A DNA stretch of 64,000 nt from Phoenix dactylifera (taxonomy: Eukaryota; Streptophyta; Magnoliopsida; Arecales; Arecaceae): positions 7,772,745 to 7,836,744 of the forward strand of contig NC_052404.1 in the NCBI RefSeq assembly GCF_009389715.1, written 5' to 3'. The notes under the pieces are model-generated. The model did no database searches. It worked only from the letters and a program-made list of their open reading frames with translations, and had not been told where the DNA came from. A program made the position numbers and the translations under genes. The stretch's first letter is position 1. Each line of letters begins with the position of its first letter. Below are positions 49,766-60,249 of this stretch, piece after piece.

Positions 49766-49822
49766 ATGATAAACATTGCCATCACCCAAATGGGTCTCTT
49801 CTTGGCTTTAGCTCTTGGGTGA
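49766..49822 (+). promoter_or_regulatory. Upstream ORF 1 in the bHLH leader (18 codons)
   Basis: If transcription starts near the TATA box at 49717, the first ATG of the mRNA opens this frame, MINIAITQMGLFLALALG and stop. Three more tiny frames follow before the main start: 49831-49866 (MVPKHTPAIDT), 49996-50004 (MI) and 50023-50028 (M). Such a series usually lowers translation of the main ORF. It is inferred, because the transcript start is not known. Confidence 0.45.
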
Positions 49823-50067
49823 TTCTTGTAATGGTTCCAAAGCATACCCCAGCGATCGATACATAACCCAACTCTTTCTTGTTCATATCCTTTTCGTTAG
49901 AAGTAGTTGGCCTTCTGCTGATTTCCCTTCTAAAAGCGCTTCCAAGGAAAGGTTTGCAAGCTTTATATAGCTAATTAGACAAGTTATCCATTCTGATGAT
50001 CTAGTTTTTCGATTCCTTTTTGATGTAGAGAAAGGCCAGCAAATTAAGGGACATCATTTCCTAGACG

Positions 50068-51714
50068 ATGCATCACCAGTCTGAGTACTTCGGTCCTCAT
50101 GAAGCCATGAGCATCCAAGGAGGAGCAGGAGCTTTTGGTGGCCTTTCTCAGAGTAACACCATAAGTCACTCCGACCTCGCACTCATGGGGGGTAGCAGCA
50201 GCAGCAGCAGCGGCAACAGGAACAACCTGGAGGAGAAACTGAGGCTCTTCAGGTTCCTTCATGAAGATCCCAACGTTCACCACCCCCACTCTGCCATGGG
50301 ACTCGATCTCCACTTCCAGCCAGGTCTCGACCCCAGAGCAGATATCGCCACCACCAATCTCATGCAAGCTAACAACAACCAACCCTACTTTGATCCCACC
50401 ACCCCCTCGAATCCTTGGGTGATCGGGATGCTGAATCCTGGGAACTTCCACTATACAGCCGATATGTTCTTCGGCGAGTTGCCACCAGACAGCACGTCGA
50501 CAGGATCGACCATTTTGCACGATCCGATGGTGCACTTGGATTTCCCCAGCCAGCCATCGCTTGTGAAAGATGTCCTCAACTCGCTGCCCCATGACACTGG
50601 GTTTTTTCCTGGGTCAAATGGGGTTGGTGAGTTGGAGGATGGCTATGCTGGCCAGCTTGGGAGACAGCAGTCAGATAAGAAAAGGAAGAAAGGAGTTTCC
50701 AGACAGGTGGAAGAGGCTGGGAGCTTGAAAAATGAGAAGCAAAGGAGGGAAAGGATTACCAAAAAATACGATGATCTCAAGTCGCTGATACCAGATTCGA
50801 CCAAGGTATATCAGACTTCAACCCTATTCAACAATCGGCTCTATTTTTTCTATTTTGCCTCTCTCAAAAATTGCTAGCAGTATTTCATGTCAAGCTTTCG
50901 CTTTCGCCTTCTTCATCCAATCTGTTCTCCAAATATAATTAGCGCATGCAAAATAATGAGTTATAACTTCTACTACGATGCTTGTTGATCTTTTTCTCCC
51001 TTCCATTTGATCAATTCTTCTCCACGTATTTGCTAGCTTCTTCAGAAAATTTTGTTGTTTTTGATGAGGTTTTCAAAAATTTTTGCAAAAAAAAAAATGT
51101 TAAATTTGAAGCAAGATAGAGCCAGCATCATCGCCGATGCGACCGACTACATAAATGAGCTGCTAAGAACGGTCAAAGAGCTCAAGATACTGGTTGCAGA
51201 GAAAAGACACAGAAGAGAGTGGGGCAAGAAACTGATCGTGGGAGATGGAGTAGATGGAGATGTGGAGAGCTCCTCTATAAAACCTTTCATAGATGATGGA
51301 GATCGTGCGTTCAGGGGATCTCTGAGGAGCTCATGGATCCAAAGGAAATCTAGGGAGACATTTGTGGATGTCCGCATCATCGAGGATGAGGTTTATATCA
51401 AGCTAACTCAGCGTAAGAAGATGGATTGCTTGGTTGTTGTGTCGCAGGTCCTGGATGAACTGCAGCTTGAGCTCCTCCACTTGTCAGGTGGAAATATTGG
51501 AGATTCTCACATCTTCATCTTCAACACCAAGGTCTGTTCCATAATCTTTTCTGTTTTGCTTCATAGCATCTTGCTTTCTTGTTTTGGCTAGTGAAGCATG
51601 GATTGGTTTCCCATGCAGATCCATGAAGGTTCTTCAGTTTATGCAAGTGCGATAGCAAAGAAGCTGATTGAAGTTTTGGATGTGCCATACCCACCTTTAC
51701 CTGTTAGCTTCTAG
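50068..51714 (+). CDS. bHLH transcription factor, EAT1/TIP2 and Arabidopsis bHLH10/89/91 clade (tapetum)
   Basis: Family role: nuclear bHLH factors controlling tapetum development and programmed cell death in anthers. Exons: 50068-50805, 51112-51531, 51619-51714, giving 417 aa plus TAG, all junctions in phase 0 with GT-AG borders. The first 220 residues are low-complexity, rich in His, Ser, Gly and Pro (GGSSSSSSGNRNN). The bHLH covers about residues 220-280: basic part NEKQRRERITKKY, helix 1 DDLKSLIPDSTK, split by intron 1, then QDRASIIADATDYINELLRT and KELKILVAEKR. The C-terminal RKSRETFVDVRIIEDEV, QVLDELQLELLHLSGG, HIFIFNTK and SSVYASAIAKKLIEVLDV are characteristic of this clade. The basic region lacks the His of the usual H-E-R triad, as in its relatives, and has Q247 where relatives usually have Asn (TKNDRAS). 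Clade placement is from memory of motifs; the EAT1 side is favoured over TIP2. Confidence 0.88.
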
Positions 51715-54700
51715 GGTTTGGATTTCAAATATCGTATTTAAGCTTTTGCTTCAAAGTTGGGTGAAGGGAATATGCATGAGTTGGTAGGAGTACCGTGGAT
51801 AGAAGTTGGCAGGTAAGACTCGGAATCTCTTTTCAGAGAAGGGCTCTGATATTACAACTACAGTACAATTTATTTATGCACCCTCATATTACTCGTCTTG
51901 TAAGCTGGTTGCTAGTCTCTCGAACTGCTTGAGATGAAGACAACAAGTTAATGACATTGAGTGTTTGAAATATATATATATATATCCCTCAAAGAAAAGT
52001 ATCATTATATACCACCCTTTTATTCAAGTCACCATCTGTAGCAAAAAATATACAAGAATTATATCATACATGTCTATGCACACAAATACATGCATATATG
52101 CGAAACATGCATGAGCACACACATAACATGTTATCTTGAAATTTGGAAATGGTGAGATGAAAAGAATGAGACCACAGATTGCGAGAATGATATATTACAC
52201 AATCCAAGCCATGAAGCAGTGGCTCCTTTAATTTCCACGGGGATCCATTATAAGCAATTTGGCAATTGTATAACTATTTTTATATTTTCAGTTTCACCAT
52301 TTCTCATTTTGGCAAAATGTATACGCATGAAAATTTTATTTCTTTGAGCTTTAAGGAGGAAAGAAACTAGATTTATAAGCATACAAGAATTGTCTATAAG
52401 AGGAATAGATGTAGGAGAACTTTGCTTGATTTAAACATATTTAACCATCCAGTGATCATAAAATCGTCTTAGCCACTACGTATAGAGCATCGGCAGCCAC
52501 CTCATCGCAGCTCAAGATGCGGAATTGGGAAAGTCAGATAGCTTGTGTGCCAGTCAACTTGGCCTAGCCCAATAAATATAGGTCGTAGTGGATTTCAGTC
52601 TCTCCTCTCAAATCTAAGAAAGAAGATTCTTCTAAAAGTCTATTTAAATATTCCTATATGATTGGGTGGAAAATTTTGCAGAATTGCCTATTTAAGCATG
52701 GCTCTATCAACCCAACACCTTCGAGCCTAAATCATGTGGGAAGATAAAAGGACCTTTATGGATTTTTTTGCCTTCTTGCAGCCCAAAGACTGGGATTTGG
52801 ACATAGCTCTTAGAAGGCCAAGTTATACGGGCCAACAGGTTGGATTTCTATGAAATTTTCAATCCAATCCTATAGAAACATCGAAACAGGATCTAAAAGT
52901 GGCACTAGGCTAAGGTGGAATAAGACATGGGTGGCAAAAAGACACGAGGAATTAGCTTGTGAGCAATAGAGCTAGTGGAGCATCAAGCTCCCACTATTAA
53001 TGGTGATAATCAAGAAGACATAGAGAATGAAACCCTTAAATGCATTGAAAGCTCCAAAGAAGCTTCACTCACGATTGAGCAAACTCACGGAGGACACATA
53101 TGCTAACCCATATTGAAGTTCTCTGGTCCGAACCCTTAATAGTTTGAAATGATTGTGGACTAGATTGGTTGGCTCAAATGATCATGCGCACCCAAACAAG
53201 CTCTGGATCCGATGGGACTTAGGCTAAATGCAAATGTTAGGGTCAGGCCGTACCAAATCTGCCAAGAGTAGCCTCAAATAGGTAGGGAAGCCACCCTAGG
53301 GACCCTTTGGCCGAACCCAAACTGCATTATTGTGTTGAACACCCTAATTCTTCCCTCCCAATGCCAGTCCCTATCCTCCTGGTGCGAAGCACTAATTATT
53401 CCCAAGTTGCAAGGAAGGGAGGTGTGAACTTAGAGCCAGAATTCTATGTAGTGCTCGATGCCCTCGATCAAGAGATGGATGGCTACGATCAGCGATGTGT
53501 CATGCATGACACATAAGACCTCCTTGTTTAATAGATATTCTCACTCTATAATGCAAACCATGCATTGCAGAGGATTCATGCTTGCGGACTTATCCCTGCA
53601 TCCCTCTCAGTTGAGACACCTAATTAGCACCTTCTTCTCATGCCTTAGTTGTTCTCCTTGACAAGGGCTAAAGCTGAGGGTCATTGTTTCGGTTCTATCA
53701 TTCCACTGGCAGCTGATGGTGATCAGTGTTCAAAGTTTTGGCCTTTTTGGGGAGATCAACTTTTCGACCAAGAAGGTACAACCAATTCTTATCTCAACAA
53801 CCTCGCTTCTGTTACCCTTGTCTCTACCGATGATCATGCTCCTATCGATTCTTTACCCCGCAACGCTTTTGCAGCGGCATGTTGCTCTGAGCCTTTTTTT
53901 TTTATGAAAACGACAATTCATATAGCTCTAACGTAAGTACAACCTGTCAAATCAAGAGAAAGTAAAAGTACAAGGGTTAGGGTATGTCCACCGCCGATGT
54001 CTATAGAAACTTTCCGAAGTGCCGGGTGACAAAGAAAGTGACTCAGTCTGCTGCACTGTTCGCCTCTCTGAACGCATGTGATATGTGAACATCTCTCAAC
54101 TTCTAAACCAGTCTACGAAACATTCGGATGAGGGGATGACTGTCACCGTACTTATCCACTTCCTGAATCCAGTCGATCACCATAGAAGAATCCCTCTCGA
54201 GGCACACTCTCCGAGCCTTAGCGACCACCCAAAACTAATGAAGCTATTTCCAACGAAGATTGAGGGAGGTATGAGACCCAATAATCCCACATCGGAAAGA
54301 CTCGTTCCAGAGCCTGCGCATATGAGGCGGGTGTCTCCAAATCCTGCAGACGCATTTTGGGTGGAAAACAAAACCGGGGAGGGGTGAAGGACGCTTGCGT
54401 GAAGCTCCAGAACCGGACAATATCTGGCAGGGGAGCCCCATGTTCCCCCCTCATGTGGCCCCCACGTGGGCACTAGGTACCTCACGTGCCTCGCAGAGGC
54501 AGGGGCGTGACACACCATTCCCTGGCTTCATGAAGATATTAGTGTAGAACTACTAAGTCTAAGGGTGGCTAAGCCGACTTTCTTGGTTACATGTAAATTT
54601 AGTTAGACTTCTGTGTTATCCTAGAAACGTCTCGGTGGTTTTTCCACCGACCTACTCCATAGTTGCTTGTTTGCAATCGACATCACCAATACATCATCGT

Positions 54701-56756
54701 TGCATCAACTTTTTTAGTGGCTCATGACTTTCGCAAAAATTGAGAAACACATGAAACAATTTCAAGTTGGCGTCTTACCTAACAGAGGCTAATCAACGCT
54801 CTTATTTTCTTGCTGGAGTAGATGGTGAGCAAGTTGAATTGGCGTGTTGAGGCATGCTCAAGTGGCCCACTTTCAATATATTAGCTTCCTCGTCTACAAA
54901 AATGCAAACTTATAAATAATATTAAATATAAAAAATCTTGAAAATAAATAGTAATAGGTTGTTGTAATTTTTATTCATACGAGATTTTTAATCCACGTCA
55001 TATTCTCCTACCGCACCTAACTTCTACCAGCTCATCATGGGTCAATTCAGAAGCAATTGCTATGCTTTGCATTTTATTAAGCCTTAATGCTATCCAGGCT
55101 TTTACTTTTCCTAATGGGTTCCATGTAGGTAGAGCTCATATAATCATCCTAGTTAAATCCCGAAGTCTATGGGAAGGAATTTTATACAAAGACATCAAGA
55201 TTTTCTAGTTATGGTCTTATATACTAATTAATATATACTCGACAAGCATGTAAATTAGGAGAAGAAACGACACTCGATCTGTTCTGAATGTTTCCTGTAC
55301 TTTCTCCTTTCTATCAACCTTTTTTTTCATAAGGTTAACTATTTTGTGTTTCAGTTCCTTAGTAGGTGGAGCTCTGCTTTTTGTCAAAAAAAAGAAAAGA
55401 AAAAAAGTAAGGTACATCGGCTTAACAAAAAAATTGAACAAATAGAGGAGGCAACTTACTCTGCTTGGCATCTAACTTGATCCGATCTGATTATAATAAG
55501 ATGGATTTTATCTGACCTATAGTGGATTTGAAATGGATATAGATAAGGGTAAAATTCATCCTGAATCAATCGAATATATATAACTTTCCATAGATCCTCA
55601 TTGGTAAAAGAAAAAAGATTTATATGAAAAAAATTGTAACTTTATTTGACTCGAGGTAAATACACAATAGGCACGAACAATGGCCAATCCGGCCTATACC
55701 TGATCCAGTGACATAGCTATCAACAAGCCTTTATTTTAGCATATAAATTACCATGTTCAAGAATTTATGCTAGACTCATGTCTGGTAAGTAGAAAAATCC
55801 CTGGATAATTATCTTTTTTTAAAGATAAACAGCAAGATCAATCTCAATAACTAAAATATAAGATATCTAAAAGCATACATGTTGGTAAAGAAAATGAAGG
55901 AAGAGAGTAGTAACTTGATAATTAAAACACATACCCGTCAACTAGCTAGCTTGGTTCCTTACCATGAAGTAGTAGCAACTATCTGCTTTCGTTCACTATC
56001 AATGGTGAATTTTCTTTTATAAAATATAAAATATAGACTGGTCGTCTAGAAAATTATGCAATATAGTTGCAATGAGGTGGTTATCGATGGTTTGGATCCA
56101 ACCACTTGGTTTGACAAATAATCTGCTCAAGAAATTGACAGGTTTCAAACCTTTTGATAGGTTCAATCCTAAGAAATTGACAAATTCAAGCAACTTATGG
56201 ACTTAAATTTTAATTAAAACAAAAAAGGCTAGACTTGGAAAAAAAAAATAATTTTATCTCACTTTGAGGACGAATAAGAATATGATTGTAGACTGCGTCC
56301 ACATAGACAAATGTCACAAAATAATAGTGCCAAGCAATAAATTAGGAGAAATTATATCTTACATGGTTTGTATCAGCCACCTAATTTTTTTTTATATGGC
56401 CCTATTAATCATGTGCATGTATATGTAATTGGCCATATGACTTCGTAGGCACGCCAATGTTGACACACGGCTAGAGTATAATTTGGTCCATGCCAGGTGG
56501 GGCCCAATTAACTGGCTGGCTTCTCGGAGCCAATAAAGCCGAGCCGCGTCCGGCCCGCTTCGATCGCGGTGGGGCCCGGCCCGGTGGGTGGGCTGGTACG
56601 GATACAACTGGTGGTGACGCGCCACCGACGACGACCAAATAAGGGGCGGCCTCTGGATCCGACGGTCGAGATCGAGCGACCGACGGAACCGCGGGCGGTC
56701 AGATCTGGATCTCACTTCGGAACTGCAGTCCAAAGCGCGTCGTTAGGGCGCCGCTC
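51715..56756. other. Intergenic region between the bHLH and SAM synthase genes
   Basis: No gene seen. After the bHLH 3' UTR the sequence is AT-rich with a short (TA)n at 51971-51984. From about 52450 to 53950 it is less AT-rich and looks like an old retroelement without intact frames. An LTR-like piece follows at 54280-54511. The last 250 bases are GC-rich and form the SAM synthase promoter. Confidence 0.5.
54280..54511 (+). mobile_element. LTR-like fragment (possible solo LTR or TRIM)
   Basis: Contains AATCCCACATCGGAAAGACT near its start, a TATA-like GCGCATATGAGGCGGG, and ends GGCAGGGGCGTGACA. This order (CCCACATCGG, TATA, GGGGCGTGACA) is common in plant LTRs, where GTGACA is followed by the primer-binding site. 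Here no TGGTATCAGAGC-like site follows, so it may be solo or truncated. Confidence 0.4.
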
Positions 56757-56758
56757 GT

Positions 56759-56767
56759 CTATAAGTA
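56759..56767 (+). promoter_or_regulatory. SAMS: Probable TATA box of the SAM synthase gene
   Basis: CTATAAGTA in a GC-rich proximal promoter (about 56500-56760), followed by a leader with AACCCTAAG and CTAGGGTTTC words and CT-rich sequence, typical of highly expressed plant genes. The transcript start is expected about 30 bases downstream. Confidence 0.6.
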
Positions 56768-56872
56768 CGAGGTTCCTCTACTTGCACCCCTGCGTCCAAC
56801 CCTAAGCCAGAACTCAGCAGCAGAAGCTAGGGTTTCTTTGGGGTCTCTCTTGTTCTCTATCTTCCTCTTAAG

Positions 56873-58733
56873 GTAAGGAGATCTTGTTCTCTCTCTTCGT
56901 ATTTAGATCATGTCAATGAGTTCTGTTCTTTGATTTCTTGGGTTTTCTTCATGTTTCTTTCCTATTCTGAGGGATCTTTGTTAGTGGACCTGGTACGGTT
57001 CCATGGAGATTTTTTTTTTCGTGATTTTTTTGACTATTTTTTGGGTTCCCCGCAACTTGAGATGGCTAGATCTGGTGCATTTAGTTGTTTAAGTGCTACT
57101 ATGTGGTTTCTTGACGCTTTATGTGCGTTTTCTTTTGAAATAGCTGGATGTGGTACAGGCAGTGGCTTTCAGTGATTTCAGTTTTTGGCTGTCTGGAAAT
57201 GGGTGGATCTTGAGTATTTTGTTGTTAAATTAGGTATTTTTCTAGTAGGGCTTCTCTTGATTCATATGAAGTGAGATTAGGTAGGTCAGATAGGTTCCGA
57301 TTCGGATCATTGTTGTTTAGATTTGTGTAGATTTCGCGGAAAGATTGTCTTTTTCATTGTACCATGATTGTTCTCTTTAAGATGGTAATGTCGTTTAGAT
57401 TTGGGTGAACTTGAGGATTTTGATGTTGGTTCAATCTGAAACCGGGGTAGATTGTTGGCACAGCTTTCGTGTCTTATTTTTTTTGCTTATTATTGGCTGG
57501 ATCTATGGATCTAACTTGATTCTTTGGATTTTGGGGCATTGGGATGAATTTTGCTGGATATAGTTCTTTCAATAAAATGTTTGGTGTTAAAATTTTTAGA
57601 TCTCAGCGTTACCTGCAAGTTGTATGCTTTTAAAGTTTTTATCTTTTATTTCAGCAAGTTGGGTTTTACCTTTGTTTGATGCTCTGTCATTTTGCTTTTC
57701 CTCCTTACAATAAACCAACCCCTTCACCAGGCTACATGCTTGAGTTTGTTGTAGTCAGATCTGCCTGCTGGCTAGATTTACATGCCTTTGTGTGATTCCT
57801 ATTTAGGAATCTTTATAGTCCTTTATTGTTAACTACTCTTCGTTCATGAACTTATATGTGTATTGCTCCATATTAGTGCTGATTGCCTTTTGTCACCTTT
57901 TAGCTGTTAGACCTGGGCCGACCTTCCATTGTAAGATGCTTCTTTAGAATTTGTACCTAATTCTTACTTCGTCCCCTACAAGCTTTGAGATTCTTCAACC
58001 TAGATCTGCCCTCCACTTTATGTTGTGCTTAGAGTTTTTTTGGATCCTTTCCAAATCAAAGTAATTTAATTTGTGCTATATTATGTGATTCTGATTCCTG
58101 ATTTTATAGATTCTTCTGGAAGTTCTTGTGCTCCTTTCAAATGATTTGCTTTCTTCCTCACTAATCTTCTAGTAGAAGCATCTTTTTTAAAAGATTATCC
58201 TGAAGTTTATACTCTTGTTTTGTTCCTTCTTATCTTGGTGAATGAGCTACATGCACAGAATCATCTCAGACTGCTCGTATATGCATTAATTCTTTCTTAT
58301 GGGCATGCATCCTTGATTGATATTGAACAGTTTACTTATCGTGTTCAGTCATGAACAGCTCTCATCCTGTAGTTTTCAGAAATTCTAATGAAGTTTCTTG
58401 TTACTTGTCAATATTCAAACTTGATTCTAAAATCAGTGAACTGCATGTAAAGCATATCAGAAGTTATTTTTGTAGTTTAATCTGAATTTGTTTGGATTGT
58501 GTTAGATATATGTTACAAGTGTGTCATCATCTGCTCATAAAGATGTGGTTGAAGTGCTTTGAAAAATGAGGATGGAAAACGGATATAGTATTTCTATGAT
58601 TTTTGTTTATATATGTAATTTTGTGGTCCATGTAATCTATGGTAACAGAATTATGATAGATGGCAGTCAGTGTTTCAGAGTGACTAATTATGCATCCATG
58701 GATATTAATATGATCTTTGCTGGTCTATTGCAG
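56873..58733 (+). other. SAMS: 5'-leader intron of SAM synthase (1861 bp)
   Basis: Donor TTAAG|GTAAGGAG at 56873 and acceptor TATTGCAG ending at 58733, immediately before the ATG. T-rich throughout, as expected for a plant intron. A leader intron next to the start codon is known for plant SAM synthase genes and often raises expression. Frames that run through it are not coding. Confidence 0.8.
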
Positions 58734-59924
58734 ATGGCCAACACAGACACCTTCCTTTTCACCTCTGAATCTGTGAACGAGGGACACCCTGACAAGCTCT
58801 GCGACCAGATCTCTGATGCTGTGCTTGATGCTTGCCTAGCTCAGGACCCTGACAGCAAGGTTGCTTGTGAAACCTGCACCAAGACCAACATGGTCATGGT
58901 CTTTGGGGAGATCACCACCAAGGCCAATGTCGACTATGAGAAAATTGTCCGTGACACCTGCCGGGGGATTGGATTCACATCCGATGATGTTGGACTTGAT
59001 GCCGATCACTGCAAGGTGCTTGTCAACATTGAGCAGCAATCTCCTGACATCGCCCAGGGTGTCCATGGCCATTTCACTAAGCGCCCCGAGGAGATCGGTG
59101 CTGGCGACCAAGGTCACATGTTTGGTTACGCAACTGATGAGACCCCAGAGTTGATGCCCCTCAGCCACGTCCTTGCGACGAAGCTTGGTGCTCGCCTCAC
59201 TGAGGTTCGTAAGAATGGCACCTGCCCCTGGTTGAGGCCTGATGGCAAGACCCAGGTGACTGTTGAGTACCACAATGACCATGGCGCCATGATTCCCATC
59301 CGTGTCCACACCGTCCTCATCTCGACCCAGCATGATGAGACTGTTACCAATGATGAGATTGCTGCTGACCTCAAGGAGCATGTCATTAAGCCCGTCATCC
59401 CTGAGCGATACCTTGATGAGAAGACCATTTTCCACCTCAACCCATCTGGCCGTTTCGTCATTGGTGGGCCTCATGGCGATGCAGGCCTCACTGGCCGCAA
59501 GATCATTATTGATACTTATGGTGGCTGGGGAGCTCATGGTGGTGGTGCCTTCTCTGGCAAGGATCCCACCAAGGTTGATAGGAGTGGCGCCTATATTGCA
59601 AGGCAGGCAGCCAAGAGCATTGTTGCCAGTGGGCTTGCTCGCCGCTGCATTGTGCAGGTATCTTATGCCATTGGCGTGCCAGAGCCTCTCTCAGTGTTTG
59701 TGGATACCTACGGCACAGGCAAGATTCCTGATAAGGAGATCTTGAAGATTGTGAAGGAGAACTTCGATTTTAGGCCTGGGATGATCATCATCGACCTCGA
59801 CTTGAAAAGGGGTGGCAATGGGAGGTTCTTGAAGACAGCAGCTTACGGCCATTTTGGCAGGGATGACTCCGACTTCACCTGGGAGGTGGTGAAGCCCCTC
59901 AAGTGGGAGAAACCCACCGCCTAG
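58734..59924 (+). CDS. SAMS: S-adenosylmethionine synthase (methionine adenosyltransferase)
   Basis: Catalyses ATP + L-methionine + H2O to S-adenosylmethionine + phosphate + diphosphate in the cytosol, supplying methyl groups, ethylene and polyamine synthesis. A single coding exon of 396 codons plus TAG, full length for plant enzymes (about 390-396). It starts [20 protein letters not shown], with the catalytic/Mg motif GHPDK at residues 17-21. The ATP-binding hexapeptide GAGDQG is at 122-127 ([15 protein letters not shown]) and the P-loop-like GGGAFSGKD at 269-277, followed by [10 protein letters not shown]. It ends [10 protein letters not shown]. The start is fixed by the leader-intron acceptor directly before ATG; an ATG further upstream in the same frame (58566) is intronic. 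Codons are rich in third-position G/C relative to the other genes here, as in highly expressed genes. Confidence 0.98.
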   Translation: MANTDTFLFTSESVNEGHPDKLCDQISDAVLDACLAQDPDSKVACETCTKTNMVMVFGEITTKANVDYEKIVRDTCRGIGFTSDDVGLDADHCKVLVNIEQQSPDIAQGVHGHFTKRPEEIGAGDQGHMFGYATDETPELMPLSHVLATKLGARLTEVRKNGTCPWLRPDGKTQVTVEYHNDHGAMIPIRVHTVLISTQHDETVTNDEIAADLKEHVIKPVIPERYLDEKTIFHLNPSGRFVIGGPHGDAGLTGRKIIIDTYGGWGAHGGGAFSGKDPTKVDRSGAYIARQAAKSIVASGLARRCIVQVSYAIGVPEPLSVFVDTYGTGKIPDKEILKIVKENFDFRPGMIIIDLDLKRGGNGRFLKTAAYGHFGRDDSDFTWEVVKPLKWEKPTA

Positions 59925-60030
59925 ATCACTCTGTGTCTACGTTTACGTGGTCACAACAATTACATTGTGTCTGCTGCTGCCATCTCTCTTCTGGTCCTAA
60001 TCTTCAAAGGGTGCTTGTTTCGAGATATCC

Positions 60031-60136
60031 TTTTTTGTTTGATTTGTCTCACCCATTTATTGTGTTTGGTAACGCAAGATTTTAGTTGTCCCCTTTTTGT
60101 TTGATTTGTCCCACCCATTTATTATGTGTGGTAACA
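60031..60136 (+). repeat. 62-bp tandem duplication in the SAM synthase 3' region
   Basis: TTTTTGTTTGATTTGTC followed by (T/C)CACCCATTTATT(G/A)TG and TGGTAAC occurs at about 60031 and again at about 60093. It starts about 110 bases after the stop codon, so it probably lies in the 3' UTR. One candidate AATAAA lies at 60421; nearer signals are not clear. Confidence 0.7.
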
Positions 60137-60249
60137 ACTTTGCTATTTAGTCTTGAGCTCTCTGAAAGAAGAGAAAAGGTGTATTACATTGTGGAGAGGA
60201 ATGCCTCTGAGCTGTTTGGAGACATGTAATAGCAAAGTATTAAGTTAAA

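Noticed and set aside
50044..50592. 182-codon antisense frame over bHLH exon 1
   Set aside because: Antisense shadow of a real exon with low-complexity composition.
53307..53936. Small plus-strand genes in the bHLH-SAMS interval
   Set aside because: Short overlapping frames without recognisable domains, codon bias or splice context; probably old transposon sequence.
54177..54518. 113-codon minus-strand frame
   Set aside because: Lies on the LTR-like fragment; frames in all directions are open because of its GC content.
58566..58733. N-terminal extension of SAM synthase by 56 residues in the same open frame
   Set aside because: The extension is T-rich intron sequence ending in a good acceptor directly before the ATG. 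The 396-aa product already has the full family length and canonical N-terminus.
58836..59537. 233-codon antisense frame over SAM synthase
   Set aside because: Shadow of a strongly coding, GC3-rich exon on the other strand; no protein-like motifs.
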